DNA of 64,000 nt from Streptomyces xanthophaeus (GTDB lineage Bacteria > Actinomycetota > Actinomycetes > Streptomycetales > Streptomycetaceae). The notes under the pieces are model-generated. The model was given only the letters and a program-made list of their open reading frames with translations, did not search any database and had not been told where the DNA came from. Made by a program: the position numbers and the translations under genes. Positions 15,790-24,207 of this stretch are shown here, one piece after another (the first letter of the stretch is position 1; the number at the start of each line of letters is the position of its first letter). Location of the stretch: positions 4,561,501 through 4,625,500 of the forward strand of contig NZ_CP076543.1 in NCBI RefSeq assembly GCF_030440515.1, in the 5' to 3' direction.

Positions 15790-16476
15790 ATGAGCAACCG
15801 TGCGCTCCTGGAGGTGATCGCCCTCGACGTGGAGGACGCGGTCGCGGCCCAGGCCGGTGGGGCGGACCGACTCGAACTGGTCACCGACATGGCCGCCGAC
15901 GGGCTCACCCCGCCGCGCGAGACCTTCGCGGCGATCAGGGCGGCGGTCGACATCCCGCTGCGCGTGATGCTCCGCAAGACGGACGGCTTCGCGGCCGGCG
16001 ACGTCTCCGCCCTGGCCCGGGCGGCACGGGAACTGCGGGCGGAGGGCGCGCGGGAGTTCGTCCTCGGCTTCCTGGACGCCGAAGGCGCCCCCGACCTGGC
16101 CGCGGTCGAGGCCGTCGTCGCGGAGCTGGACGGCTGCAGCTGGACCTTCCACCGGGCGATCGACCGCGCGGCGGACCGGGACCAGCTGCGCAAGGCGCTG
16201 GCCGACGTGCCGGGGCTGGACACGTACCTCACGGCGGGCGCGACGGCCGGGGTGGAGGCCGGGCTGCCGGTGCTGCTGGCGGAGGCGGCGCGGGGTGGTG
16301 AGCCGGGGTACGGGGCGCGGATCCTGGTGGGCGGCGGGTTGACGCTCGCGCACGTTCCGGTGCTGAGGGCGGGCGGGATCGACGCCTTCCACATCGGCGG
16401 CGCGGCGCGTCCCTCCGGGTGGGGCGGTCCGGTCTCGGCGGCGGCCGTCGCGGACTGGCGCACCGCCCTTTCCTGA
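15790..16476 (+). CDS. cutC: CutC family protein (copper homeostasis)
   Basis: A 228-residue TIM-barrel protein. Diagnostic segments: LLEVIALDVEDAVAAQAGGADRLELV, DGLTPPRETFAAI, IPLRVMLRKTDGF, FVLGFLDAEGAPD, WTFHRAIDRAADR and ILVGGGLTLAHVP, ending with GIDAFHIGGAARPSG. The ATG at 15790 has GAAGGATGGG upstream. CutC was named for copper tolerance in E. coli, but direct copper binding has been questioned, and its true role is uncertain. The DasR-like site upstream would link it to amino-sugar signalling rather than metals. Confidence 0.93.
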   Translation: MSNRALLEVIALDVEDAVAAQAGGADRLELVTDMAADGLTPPRETFAAIRAAVDIPLRVMLRKTDGFAAGDVSALARAARELRAEGAREFVLGFLDAEGAPDLAAVEAVVAELDGCSWTFHRAIDRAADRDQLRKALADVPGLDTYLTAGATAGVEAGLPVLLAEAARGGEPGYGARILVGGGLTLAHVPVLRAGGIDAFHIGGAARPSGWGGPVSAAAVADWRTALS

Positions 16477-16508
16477 CCAGGGGTGCGGTGGTCGGGCGCG
16501 CCGCCGCT

Positions 16509-16590
16509 GCCGGGGGCTCCGCCCCCGGACCCCCGGTCTTTCAGCCTCGCCGGCGTTTGAGGCGCGGGGTCTGGGGCGGAGCCCCGGGAG
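16509..16590. repeat. Streptomyces intergenic palindromic repeat, likely bidirectional terminator
   Basis: Contains the hairpin CCGGGGGCTCCGCCCCCGG (16510-16528), the unit GCCTCGCCGGCGTTTGAGG, and a second hairpin GGGGCGGAGCCCC. The same units recur near 39.9, 43.8 and 58.5 kb. Position between the convergent cutC and HelD-like genes fits a transcription-termination role. Confidence 0.75.
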
Positions 16591-16603
16591 GGCGGGCCGC
16601 AGG

Positions 16604-18709
16604 TCAGGACAGGGCGGTGGGGAGCGGGGCCGCGTGGAGGGCCGTCAGGCCCGAGACCGCGCGGGTGAGGCAGACGTACAGCCGCCGCAGGCCCGTCCGC
16701 TCGTCCGGCTCGCCGTCCACGATCGCCGCGGGCTCGTCCAGGACCACGTAGTCGTACTCCAGACCCTTCGCCAGCGACGCCGGGACCAGCGTCAGGCGCG
16801 ACTCCGAGGTCGTCTCCTCGCCGGGAGACAGGTACGGCATCCCCGCCTCCGCCAGCGCCTCCGCCAGCACCGGGATCCGCGCGTCCGCCGCGATCAGGCC
16901 GATCGACCCCTCCTGCGCCAAGGAATCACGGCACGCGGCGACCACCGCCGCCGTCAGGTCCGCCGTCTCCTCGACCCGCAGGGACCCCGGCGTCTCACGG
17001 ACCGAGGAGACCGGGGCCAGGCCCGGGGAGATCGACGGCAGCAGCCGGGAGGCGTAGGCGATCACCTCGCGCGGTACGCGGAAGCCCGCCGTCAGTTCCT
17101 CCAGCACCGCCTGCGGCTTGCCGAGGTGCGTGAGGGCCTCGTCCCAGCTGCGCGTGGCCCACGGTGTGGTGCCCTGGGCGAGGTCGCCGAGGACCGTCGC
17201 CGAGCCCGTGGTGCAGCGCCGTCCCACCGCCCGGTACTGCATCGGCGACAGGTCCTGGGCCTCGTCGAGGACCACGTGGCCCAGCGAATGCGTCCGCTCC
17301 ACCAGGTCGGCCGCCTCGTCGATCAGTACCAGGTCCGCCGCCGACCACTTCGCCGACTTCACGCTCCGGAACGGCTTCGGCCACAGCAGGAGCTTCTGCT
17401 CGTCCTCGGTGAGCACGTCCGCCGCGTGCAGCGCGAGGAACTCGGGGTCGGACAGCAGCCGCAGGACCAGCTTCGCCGGTTCGACGGCCGGCCAGATCTC
17501 CTTGACCGCCGCCTTCACCGCCGCGTTGCGGGCCACCGCGTCCTGCACCCGGTCGTCCGGGGCCTCGCCCGCCTGCTCCATCCGTACGAGCACCGCGTGC
17601 GCGATGCGCTGCGGCAGCGCGTCGCGGGCGGCGCCGTAGCGGATGTCGCGCTTCTGCAGCTCCTCGACCATCTCCTCCAGCTCGTACGCGGGCACCCGCC
17701 AGCGGCGCGAGCCGCGGACCACCATCAGCGCCTCCGTGGGGCGGGTGACGTGCGAGCGGACGGCGCGGCCCAGTACCTCCGCCATGCGGGCGTCGCCCTT
17801 GACCACGGCGGTTTCGGCGGCGTCCGTGCCGCGTACCTCCAGGCCGGGGCGGGCGACCAGGTCGTCGACGGTGGCCTGCTTGACCTCCAGCTCGCCGAGG
17901 GCCGGCAGCACCTGCTCGATGTAGTGCAGGAAGGAACGGTTCGGCCCGATGACGAGCGTGCCGGTGCGGGCGAGGCGGTCGCGGTGCGCGTAGAGCAGGT
18001 ACGCGACCCGGTGCAGGCCGACGGCGGTCTTGCCGGTGCCGGGGCCGCCCTGGACGCAGACCGAACCGGCAAGGCCGGAGCGGACGAGTTTGTCCTGCTC
18101 GGGCTGGATCGTCGCGACGATGTCCCGCATCGGGCCCACGCGCGGGCGCTCGATCTCCTGCTGGAGCAGCTTGCTGACCGTGGCCGCCTCGCCGGGATCG
18201 GACAGGTGCTCGTCCTCGTACGCCGTCAGCTCGCCGCCGGTGTACCCGAAGCGCCTGCGCAGCGCGATGTCCTGCGGGTCGGTCTTGGAGGCCCGGTAGA
18301 ACGGCTGGGAGACGGGCGCGCGCCAGTCGATGACCATCGGGTCGCCGTCGGCGTCGTGGACGTGGCGGCGGCCGATGTAGAACTGCTCGCCCTCCGCGCC
18401 CTCGGCGAGCTCCGCGCCCGGTGCGTGCAGGTAGTTGAGGCGCCCGAAGAACAGCGGGGTGTGGGCGAGGTCGGCGAGGGCTTTGATGCGGTCGTCGATC
18501 TGGGCCTGGAGGACGATCGCGTTGACCCAGTTCGCGGTGACGTCGCGGATGTCGAGGGACTCGACGTCCTCGCGCATGGCGCGCAGGGCGGAACGCGAGG
18601 CGGTGAGGTGGGCCCGCTCGCGGCCCAGCGGGTCGGTGGGTGCCGCCGGGTCCGCGGTCGGGTCCGCGGTCGGGTCTTCGTGTGTGGTCTCGGGGGCGTG
18701 CGCGGGCAC
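16604..18709 (-). CDS. HelD-family RNA polymerase-associated ATPase (UvrD-like fold)
   Basis: A 701-residue SF1-type motor. The N-terminal coiled region (REREAHL-like RERAHLTASRSALRAM) leads to FYIGRRHV and VIDWRAPVSQPFYRA, signatures of HelD proteins; Walker A is GGPGTGKT (221-228), the Walker B/DEAQD is at 482-486 (VVLDEAQDLSPMQ), and C-terminal helicase motifs include GFRVPREVI and AKGLEYDYVVLDEP. HelD-type proteins bind RNA polymerase and release stalled complexes, and an actinobacterial form (HelR) gives rifamycin tolerance. No rifamycin-associated promoter element is visible upstream, so I do not call helR. GTG at 18709 chosen because GGAGG lies 7 bases upstream. Confidence 0.88.
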   Translation of the reverse strand: MPAHAPETTHEDPTADPTADPAAPTDPLGRERAHLTASRSALRAMREDVESLDIRDVTANWVNAIVLQAQIDDRIKALADLAHTPLFFGRLNYLHAPGAELAEGAEGEQFYIGRRHVHDADGDPMVIDWRAPVSQPFYRASKTDPQDIALRRRFGYTGGELTAYEDEHLSDPGEAATVSKLLQQEIERPRVGPMRDIVATIQPEQDKLVRSGLAGSVCVQGGPGTGKTAVGLHRVAYLLYAHRDRLARTGTLVIGPNRSFLHYIEQVLPALGELEVKQATVDDLVARPGLEVRGTDAAETAVVKGDARMAEVLGRAVRSHVTRPTEALMVVRGSRRWRVPAYELEEMVEELQKRDIRYGAARDALPQRIAHAVLVRMEQAGEAPDDRVQDAVARNAAVKAAVKEIWPAVEPAKLVLRLLSDPEFLALHAADVLTEDEQKLLLWPKPFRSVKSAKWSAADLVLIDEAADLVERTHSLGHVVLDEAQDLSPMQYRAVGRRCTTGSATVLGDLAQGTTPWATRSWDEALTHLGKPQAVLEELTAGFRVPREVIAYASRLLPSISPGLAPVSSVRETPGSLRVEETADLTAAVVAACRDSLAQEGSIGLIAADARIPVLAEALAEAGMPYLSPGEETTSESRLTLVPASLAKGLEYDYVVLDEPAAIVDGEPDERTGLRRLYVCLTRAVSGLTALHAAPLPTALS

Positions 18710-18868
18710 GGAACTGCCTCCAGCTGCTGGATGCGGAACAGATGGCCCGCCGGTTTCCGGCCGGAGGGCGGCTCTCCCCGATGAGGCGGCGGGAGGCGGC
18801 AAGAGCGGAGATTCTAGCCACCGGGGCGGTGCAGCGCGAACGAATATCGGAGGCGTGGATCAGGGGGA

Positions 18869-19495
18869 TCAGGGGATCGTGAGGGAGGAGAGGAGCTGCT
18901 GGTGCATCTCCTTCAGGTCCTTCTCGTTGTCCTTGGGACCGTAGGTCAGGGCCATGACGAGATGGTCGTCGTCGGAGATGAAGCGGATGGAGCCGACCGC
19001 GGCCCCGTCGGCGTCCTCGCCGGTGAGGTTCGCGTCGAGGGCCGGGCGGCCGTCCACCGTCGTCTTGCGGACGTCGTCACTGGTCAGGGTCCCGCCGCCG
19101 GTCAGGCCGTACGCGTCGACGAACCCCTTGAGGGCGTCCTCCAGCGGGATCCGGTCGCCCGGCATGTCGTAGACGGCGAAGCCGGTGGCTCCGTCCGGGG
19201 TCTCCACCCCGTACACGCGGGCGTCGACGGAACCGCCCTCCATGGGAATGGCCCCCATGCGGACCTTGGCCTTTCCGGGAAGCTGGGCGGTGATGCCGCT
19301 GGGGGGATCGGTGGTCTTCACCGTGCCCTGGGCGGACGGGGTGGGTGTGGGTGTCGGTGTGGGGGCGGCGAAGGCGGCCGCGGCGGTGTGTGCCGGAGCG
19401 GCGAACGCGGTGGCGGACGGCAGCAGCCCTCCTGTGACCAGGGCTGTCGATGCGGAGAGCAGCGCGATGCGCTGCGTCCGGGAACGGTGGGTCAT
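18869..19495 (-). CDS. secreted hypothetical protein
   Basis: A 208-residue exported protein. The signal peptide (RIALLSASTALVTGGLLPSATAFA, cleavage near AFAAPA) is followed by a Pro/Thr repeat linker (PTPTPTPTPS) and a roughly 140-residue beta-rich domain (GKAKVRMGAIPMEGGSVDARVYGV, VDGRPALDANLTGED, DDHLVMALTYGPK). The ATG at 19495 has AGGGAG 9 bases upstream; an in-frame GTG three codons earlier is too close to that site. The domain resembles PsbP/LpqN-like lipid- or ligand-binding exported proteins in layout only. It stands alone, upstream of the HelD-like gene. Confidence 0.8.
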   Translation of the reverse strand: MTHRSRTQRIALLSASTALVTGGLLPSATAFAAPAHTAAAAFAAPTPTPTPTPSAQGTVKTTDPPSGITAQLPGKAKVRMGAIPMEGGSVDARVYGVETPDGATGFAVYDMPGDRIPLEDALKGFVDAYGLTGGGTLTSDDVRKTTVDGRPALDANLTGEDADGAAVGSIRFISDDDHLVMALTYGPKDNEKDLKEMHQQLLSSLTIP

Positions 19496-19741
19496 GCGGA
19501 TCACTCCCTGGCGTGGTCGCCGGCACCGCGGACCTTCCCAGGGTCCGTCCCGACCCGCCCGCGTGCATCCGGACGGGTGTCGCGCCGCGTCGTACCAGGT
19601 CGCACCAGGTCGTACCGGAGAGTGTCAGACCTTGGTATCCACCCCTAGGGGTACGCATGCGACGGGAGGAGGACCCGGGGACCGGTGAGGTTCCCTCCCG
19701 GGAGCGATGTGCCGGACGGCGCGAAAACGGACCATGGATCC

Positions 19742-19921
19742 ATGAGCCCCGCAACCTTCACCTCGATCCAGGGCAGCCGTCCTAGCGGCGCCACATCCGA
19801 CTCCCGTCCGCAGGGCGGCCTCGGCGGCATGCTGCGTGCCGTCAAGATCTTCGCGGCGACCGCCGTCAGCGTCGTCGTGCTCGGTGAATACGCCGAGGAC
19901 GCGGGCGTCATACGCCACTGA
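19742..19921 (+). CDS. small conserved Streptomyces hypothetical protein
   Basis: A 59-residue protein: a polar Ser/Gly N-terminal half and one hydrophobic C-terminal helix (LRAVKIFAATAVSVVVLGEYAEDAGVIRH) that could be membrane-anchored. The ATG at 19742 is preferred over upstream codons because the Ser/Thr-rich start MSPATFTSIQG resembles homologues I recall from the genus. No role is known. It lies divergent from the secreted protein and 47 bp before the membrane protein at 19969. Confidence 0.6.
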   Translation: MSPATFTSIQGSRPSGATSDSRPQGGLGGMLRAVKIFAATAVSVVVLGEYAEDAGVIRH

Positions 19922-19968
19922 CCTCGGGCCCCACGCAGCACATCCACTGATCCACTAGGGTCACGCGG

Positions 19969-20736
19969 GTGACCCGGAGTCCCGTTCCCAGCCGCTCACC
20001 GTCGTCCCTCGCCGGTGTGCTGCTGACCGGCTCGCTGCTGCTGCTCGGTGTGCTCTGCATCGCGCTGCGCATTCCGGTGGCCGACGCCCTCGTCCAGGGT
20101 CTCTCCGCCGCCGAGTGGGGGCCGTCCGCCACGTATCCGCCGTTCGCGGCGATCCTGTTCACGCCCGCCGCCTGGCTGCCGAGCGGCGCGCTGAAGGCCG
20201 TCCTCGTCCTCGGCAACGCCGGCCTGCTCGCCCTGCTGATCACGCTGTCCTGCCGCCTGGCGGGACTGAGGTCCCGGCCCGGGCCCGTGCTGGCCGCCAC
20301 CATCGCCGGGCTGTGGCTGCAACCGCTGTTCCAGGCACCGCTGCCCGGGCTGATCAACCTGGCTCTCGCCTGCCTGGTCCTGTGGGACCTCGGCCGGCCG
20401 CGCTCCGCGCTCGGCAAGGGCTTCGCGCTGGGCGTCGCCGCCGGGATCACCCTCGCCCCGGCGGCGATCGCCGCCTACCTCCTGCTGACCCGCCGCGTCC
20501 GCGCCGGGCTCACCGCACTGGCGGCCTCGGCCGGGACCGCCCTGCTCGGGCTGCTGGTCCTGCCGGAGGCCTCCGCCGAGTTCTGGACCCGGCACCTGGC
20601 CGACGCGGCCCGGGCCCTCGTACTGGACTGGCCGCCGCTGTGGGTCTGGTGCGCTCCCTTACTGGCCGTCCTGACCGCCCGTGCGTGCCGGAGTCAGTCG
20701 CTCGCCAGCAGCTCGTCGGCGTCCATGATCCGGTAG
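19969..20736 (+). CDS. short GT87-like (DUF2029) polytopic membrane protein with a TTA codon
   Basis: A 255-residue membrane protein with about seven helices. The pattern ATYPPFAAILFTPAAWLP, CRLAGLRSRPGPVLAA and FQAPLPGLINLALACLVLWDL resembles polyprenol-phosphate-mannose alpha-1,2-mannosyltransferases (GT87), which are usually near 400 residues, so this looks like a short or truncated form. The GTG start at 19969 follows a plausible spacer. Codon 231 (20659-20661) is TTA, the rare Leu codon read by bldA tRNA. The last 43 bases overlap the convergent XPB gene, so the C-terminus (SQSLASSSSASMIR) is probably fortuitous and the gene may have lost its 3' half. Confidence 0.7.
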   Translation: MTRSPVPSRSPSSLAGVLLTGSLLLLGVLCIALRIPVADALVQGLSAAEWGPSATYPPFAAILFTPAAWLPSGALKAVLVLGNAGLLALLITLSCRLAGLRSRPGPVLAATIAGLWLQPLFQAPLPGLINLALACLVLWDLGRPRSALGKGFALGVAAGITLAPAAIAAYLLLTRRVRAGLTALAASAGTALLGLLVLPEASAEFWTRHLADAARALVLDWPPLWVWCAPLLAVLTARACRSQSLASSSSASMIR

Positions 20737-22337
20737 GCGTACCCCTGCTCGGCGAGGAACCGCTGGCGGTGCGCCGCGAAGTCCTGGTCGATCGTGTCGC
20801 GCGCGACGACCGAGTAGAAGCGCGCCTCGTGGCCGTCCGCCTTCGGCCGCAGCACGCGGCCCAGGCGCTGGGCCTCCTCCTGGCGGGAGCCGAAGGTGCC
20901 CGACACCTGGATGGCGACGGTGGCCTCCGGCAGGTCGATGGAGAAGTTCGCGACCTTCGAGACGACCAGCACGCTGATCTCGCCCTCGCGGAAGGCGTTG
21001 AAGAGCTTTTCGCGCTGCGCGTTGGACGTCTCGCCCTTGATGACGGGGGCGTCCAGGTGCTCGCCCAGCTCGTCGAGCTGGTCGATGTACTGCCCGATGA
21101 CGAGGGTCTGCTCACCGCGGTGCTTGGCCACCAGCGCCTCGGTGACCTTGCGCTTGGTCGCCGTCGTCGCGCAGAAGCGGTACTTCTCCTCCGTCTCGGC
21201 CGTCGCGTACGCGAGCCGCTCCGACTCCGTCAGATTGACCCGGACCTCCACGCAGTCGGCGGGCGCGATGTAGCCCTGCGCCTCGATCTCCTTCCACGGG
21301 GCGTCGAACCGCTTCGGCCCGATGAGGGAGAAGACGTCCGACTCCCGCCCGTCCTCGCGCACCAGCGTCGCGGTCAGGCCGAGCCGGCGGCGTGCCTGCA
21401 GGTCGGCGGTGAACTTGAAGACCGGCGCGGGCAGCAGGTGCACCTCGTCGTAGACGATCAGGCCCCAGTCCCGGGAGTCGAAGAGTTCCAGGTGCGGGTA
21501 GACGCCCTTCCGCTTGGTCGTCAGGACCTGGTAGGTGGCGATGGTGACGGGCCGGATCTCCTTGCGGGTACCGGAGTACTCGCCGATCTCGTCCTCCGTC
21601 AGCGAGGTCCGCTTGACCAGCTCGTGCTTCCACTGGCGGGCCGAGACGGTGTTCGTCACCAGGATCAGCGTCGTCGCCTTGGCCATCGCCATGGCCCCGG
21701 CACCGACCAGCGTCTTGCCGGCGCCGCAGGGCAGCACGACCACGCCGGAGCCGCCGTGCCAGAAGCCCTCGACGGCCTGCTGCTGGTACGGCCGCAGCGC
21801 CCAGCCGTTCTCGGCCAGGTCGATCGGGTGGGCCTCGCCGTCGACGTAGCCGGCGAGGTCCTCGGCGGGCCAGCCCAGCTTGAGCAGCGTCTGCTTGATC
21901 TGCCCGCGCTCGGAGGGGTGCACGGCCACGGTGTCGGCGTCGAGCCGCGCACCGACGAGCGGGGCGACCTTCTTGGACCGCAGGATCTCCTCCAGCACCG
22001 GCCGGTCGGTGCTGGTCAGCACCAGTCCGTGCACGGGGTGCTTGGAGAGGGTCAGGCGGCCGTAGCGCGCCATGGTCTCGGCGACGTCGACGAGGAGCGC
22101 GTGCGGGACGGGGTAGCGGGAGTACTCGACGAGCGCGTCGACGACCTGCTCGGCGTCATGGCCGGCGGCCCGGGCGTTCCACAGGCCGAGCGGGGTGATC
22201 CGGTAGGTGTGGATGTGCTCGGGGGCCCGCTCCAGCTCGGCGAAGGGGGCGATGGCACGCCGGGCGGCTCCGGCGAGCTCGTGGTCGACTTCGAGAAGGA
22301 GGGTCTTGTCGCTCTGGACGATGAGTGGACCATTCAC
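20694..22337 (-). CDS. XPB-type DNA repair helicase (SF2)
   Basis: A 547-residue SF2 helicase. An N-terminal damage-recognition-like region (about 20-175) precedes helicase motifs: Q-like RPYQQQAVEGF, Walker A PCGAGKT (203-209), motif Ib TNTVSARQW, DEVH box (297-300), motif III LTATLVRED, and C-terminal motifs VSKVANFSIDLPEA and GSRQEEAQRLGRVLRP. Bacterial XPBs unwind DNA 3' to 5' and are thought to act in repair. In many actinobacteria the next gene encodes a helicase-associated protein; here that gene lies 4.1 kb away at 26443. The 3' end overlaps the convergent membrane gene. Confidence 0.96.
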   Translation of the reverse strand: MNGPLIVQSDKTLLLEVDHELAGAARRAIAPFAELERAPEHIHTYRITPLGLWNARAAGHDAEQVVDALVEYSRYPVPHALLVDVAETMARYGRLTLSKHPVHGLVLTSTDRPVLEEILRSKKVAPLVGARLDADTVAVHPSERGQIKQTLLKLGWPAEDLAGYVDGEAHPIDLAENGWALRPYQQQAVEGFWHGGSGVVVLPCGAGKTLVGAGAMAMAKATTLILVTNTVSARQWKHELVKRTSLTEDEIGEYSGTRKEIRPVTIATYQVLTTKRKGVYPHLELFDSRDWGLIVYDEVHLLPAPVFKFTADLQARRRLGLTATLVREDGRESDVFSLIGPKRFDAPWKEIEAQGYIAPADCVEVRVNLTESERLAYATAETEEKYRFCATTATKRKVTEALVAKHRGEQTLVIGQYIDQLDELGEHLDAPVIKGETSNAQREKLFNAFREGEISVLVVSKVANFSIDLPEATVAIQVSGTFGSRQEEAQRLGRVLRPKADGHEARFYSVVARDTIDQDFAAHRQRFLAEQGYAYRIMDADELLASD

Positions 22338-22453
22338 GCGCGGCGCCCCGTTTCATTCAGGTCAAACCTCCAGTGTGCCGTACGGCGCGGAGGGTGGGAA
22401 CACGGCGCTTCGGCGGGACACCATGCGGGGCACCACGTGGCGCACCGGGCGGG

Positions 22454-23071
22454 TCAGCGGCCCAGGCCGTCCAGGAGCAGGGCGAGGCCGCCGTGGAACT
22501 CGCGGTCCGGGGTGAGGGAGCGGGCGCCGGCCGCGGCTTCGGTCATGTACGGGAACTCCTCCGCCGGGAGCTCGGCGATCGCGGCGGTGCCCGCGCCGGA
22601 GAGGGCGCCGAGGTGTTCCTGCTGGATCGCGCCGATCACGTAGGCGAGCAGGGCCCGCAGGGCGATGATCCGCTCCTCGGGCCCGAACCCGGCCTCGCCG
22701 AGCACCCCGAGGACGGTCTCGCCCCAGCGCAGCACGCCGGGGGAGCGGTGCCGGTGGCTCATGGTGAGCGGCAGCACGGCGGGGTGCGCGGCGACGGTGT
22801 CGCGCATCCGGTCGACGAGGAGCGTGATGCGGGCGCGCCAGGGGCCGGCGGTCAGGGGCGGCGGGGTGCTGTCGACGGAGCCGAGGACCAGCTCGACGAC
22901 GAGGGCCTCCAGTTCCCCGCGGTCCTGGACGTACCGGTACAGGGCCATGGTGCTGATGCCGAGTTCGACGGCGACGGCACGCATGGACAGCCCGGGCAGA
23001 CCCTCACGGTCGATCACGGTGAGGGCCGCGGCGGCCAGTTGGTCCGGGGTGAGTGAGCGGGGACGCGGCAT
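22454..23071 (-). CDS. TetR family transcriptional regulator
   Basis: A 205-residue regulator. The N-terminal HTH (LTPDQLAAAALTVIDREGLPGLSMRAVAVELGISTMALYRYVQDRGEL) is a textbook TetR DNA-binding domain, followed by a TetR_C-like ligand domain with Arg-Ile-Thr-Leu-Leu-rich helices. It diverges from the peroxiredoxin-like gene across a 69-bp gap with a pair of near-identical repeats, so it very likely represses both itself and that operon. The ATG at 23071 gives MPRPRSL; an in-frame ATG seven codons upstream lies inside the repeat. Confidence 0.93.
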   Translation of the reverse strand: MPRPRSLTPDQLAAAALTVIDREGLPGLSMRAVAVELGISTMALYRYVQDRGELEALVVELVLGSVDSTPPPLTAGPWRARITLLVDRMRDTVAAHPAVLPLTMSHRHRSPGVLRWGETVLGVLGEAGFGPEERIIALRALLAYVIGAIQQEHLGALSGAGTAAIAELPAEEFPYMTEAAAGARSLTPDREFHGGLALLLDGLGR

Positions 23072-23075
23072 GGTG

Positions 23076-23127
23076 TTGACAGCGTACGACATACGCTTAC
23101 GCTGTAGGTGTACGTCATACGCTTACG
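23076..23127. promoter_or_regulatory. promoter and paired operator repeats between TetR and peroxiredoxin-like genes
   Basis: TTGACA (23076) and TACGCT (23098) with a 16-bp spacer form a good rightward promoter. The 18-mer GTACGaCATACGCTTACG (23084-23101) recurs as GTACGtCATACGCTTACG (23110-23127), 17 of 18 identical. This arrangement fits two TetR dimers binding across the promoter. Confidence 0.7.
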
Positions 23128-23139
23128 GAGGAGACCTCA

Positions 23140-23700
23140 GTGCAGCTCGACACCGGTTCCGTCGTCCGTACCCGCACCCTCACCGCCGTCGCGGACGGCG
23201 CCCCCGTGGCCGTCCCCGACCCCGGACGCCTCGTCCACCTCCAGTTCCGCCGGTTCGCCGGCTGCCCCATCTGCCATCTGCACCTGCGCTCGGTGGTGCG
23301 GCGGCACGCCGAGATAGAAGCCGCCGGGATCCGGGAGGTCGTGGTCTTCCACTCCGGCGCCGACGAACTGCGCGAGCACGTCGCCGACCTGCCCTTCGCC
23401 GTCGTCGCGGACCCCCGCAAGCGGCTGTACGCCGAGTTCGGCGTCGAGTCGTCCTACCGCGCCCTGCTGGCCGCGCGCGCCTGGCGGGCGATCGCCGTCG
23501 GCACGCTCGACATCCTGCGCGGCCGGGCGAAGCCGCCGGCGCTCGTCCAGGACGGCGGGCGCCTGGGGCTGCCGGCGGACTTCCTGATCGCGCCGGACGG
23601 ACGCGTCCTGGCCGCCGGATACGGGGTGCACGCGGACGACCAGTGGCCGGTGGAAAAGCTGCTGGACCTCGCGGCGGAGGCACGTACCGTCCTGGCATGA
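23140..23700 (+). CDS. peroxiredoxin-like (AhpC/TSA-type) protein
   Basis: A 186-residue thioredoxin-fold protein with the peroxidatic-type motif RFAGCPICHLHLRS (a CxxC, Cys42 and Cys45) and a later GLPADFLIAPDGRVLAAGYG. It matches the peroxiredoxin-like family of AhpC/TSA proteins; peroxidase activity is inferred. The GTG at 23140 has GGAGGAG 7 bases upstream. Its TGA overlaps the ATG of the next gene (ATGA), so the two are coupled. Control by the divergent TetR protein is very likely from the paired operator. Confidence 0.88.
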   Translation: MQLDTGSVVRTRTLTAVADGAPVAVPDPGRLVHLQFRRFAGCPICHLHLRSVVRRHAEIEAAGIREVVVFHSGADELREHVADLPFAVVADPRKRLYAEFGVESSYRALLAARAWRAIAVGTLDILRGRAKPPALVQDGGRLGLPADFLIAPDGRVLAAGYGVHADDQWPVEKLLDLAAEARTVLA

Positions 23701-24182
23701 ACCAAGATCAACAGACCTTCGTGCCCGCCGGCTTCGCGGTACCGCGGACCCTCCTCGCCGACGGCTTCCGGCTGGAGCCCCTCGGCGCCGAGCACAACGA
23801 GCGGGACCTGGCCGCCTGGACCGGGAGCATCGCGCACATCAGGACGACGCCCGGGTTCGTGGGGCGGGGCTGGCCGCCGGTCGCGGGGATGTCCGCCGAG
23901 GCGAACCTCGCCGACCTGGTCCGGCACGCGCGGGAGTTCGAGGAACGTTCCGCCTTCGCCTACAGCCTCCTGGAAATCGGCGGCGACGGCGACGGCGAGG
24001 ACGAGGTGATCGGCTGCCTGTACATCCACCCCTCCCGGGAGGACGCCCGGCGGGTCGTCGTCAGCCACTGGGTGCGCGCCGACCGGGCCGCTCTGGACGG
24101 GCCCGTCCACGAGAGGATCACCCGCTGGCTCCGTGAGGTGTGGCCCTCCGACGCCGGACGGATCGACTACGCCTCCAGGTAG
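23697..24182 (+). CDS. GNAT-like N-acetyltransferase-fold protein
   Basis: A 161-residue soluble protein coupled (ATGA) to the peroxiredoxin-like gene. The layout LEPLGAEHNERDLAAWTGSIAHIRTTPGF, AYSLLEIGG, VIGCLYIHPS and VVVSHWVRADRA resembles a subgroup of GNAT-fold proteins that keep the fold but have a weak acetyl-CoA loop (no clear R/Q-x-x-G-x-G/A). Catalysis is therefore uncertain. Shared control by TetR is inferred. Confidence 0.7.
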   Translation: MNQDQQTFVPAGFAVPRTLLADGFRLEPLGAEHNERDLAAWTGSIAHIRTTPGFVGRGWPPVAGMSAEANLADLVRHAREFEERSAFAYSLLEIGGDGDGEDEVIGCLYIHPSREDARRVVVSHWVRADRAALDGPVHERITRWLREVWPSDAGRIDYASR

Positions 24183-24207
24183 GACCGGTGTTCCCCGGCG
24201 GCCGGCA

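Noticed and set aside
18710..18868. A rifamycin-associated element upstream of the HelD-like gene, which would mark it as helR
   Set aside because: No GCTTGC/GCAAGC-type inverted motif is present there, so only the HelD family name is used.
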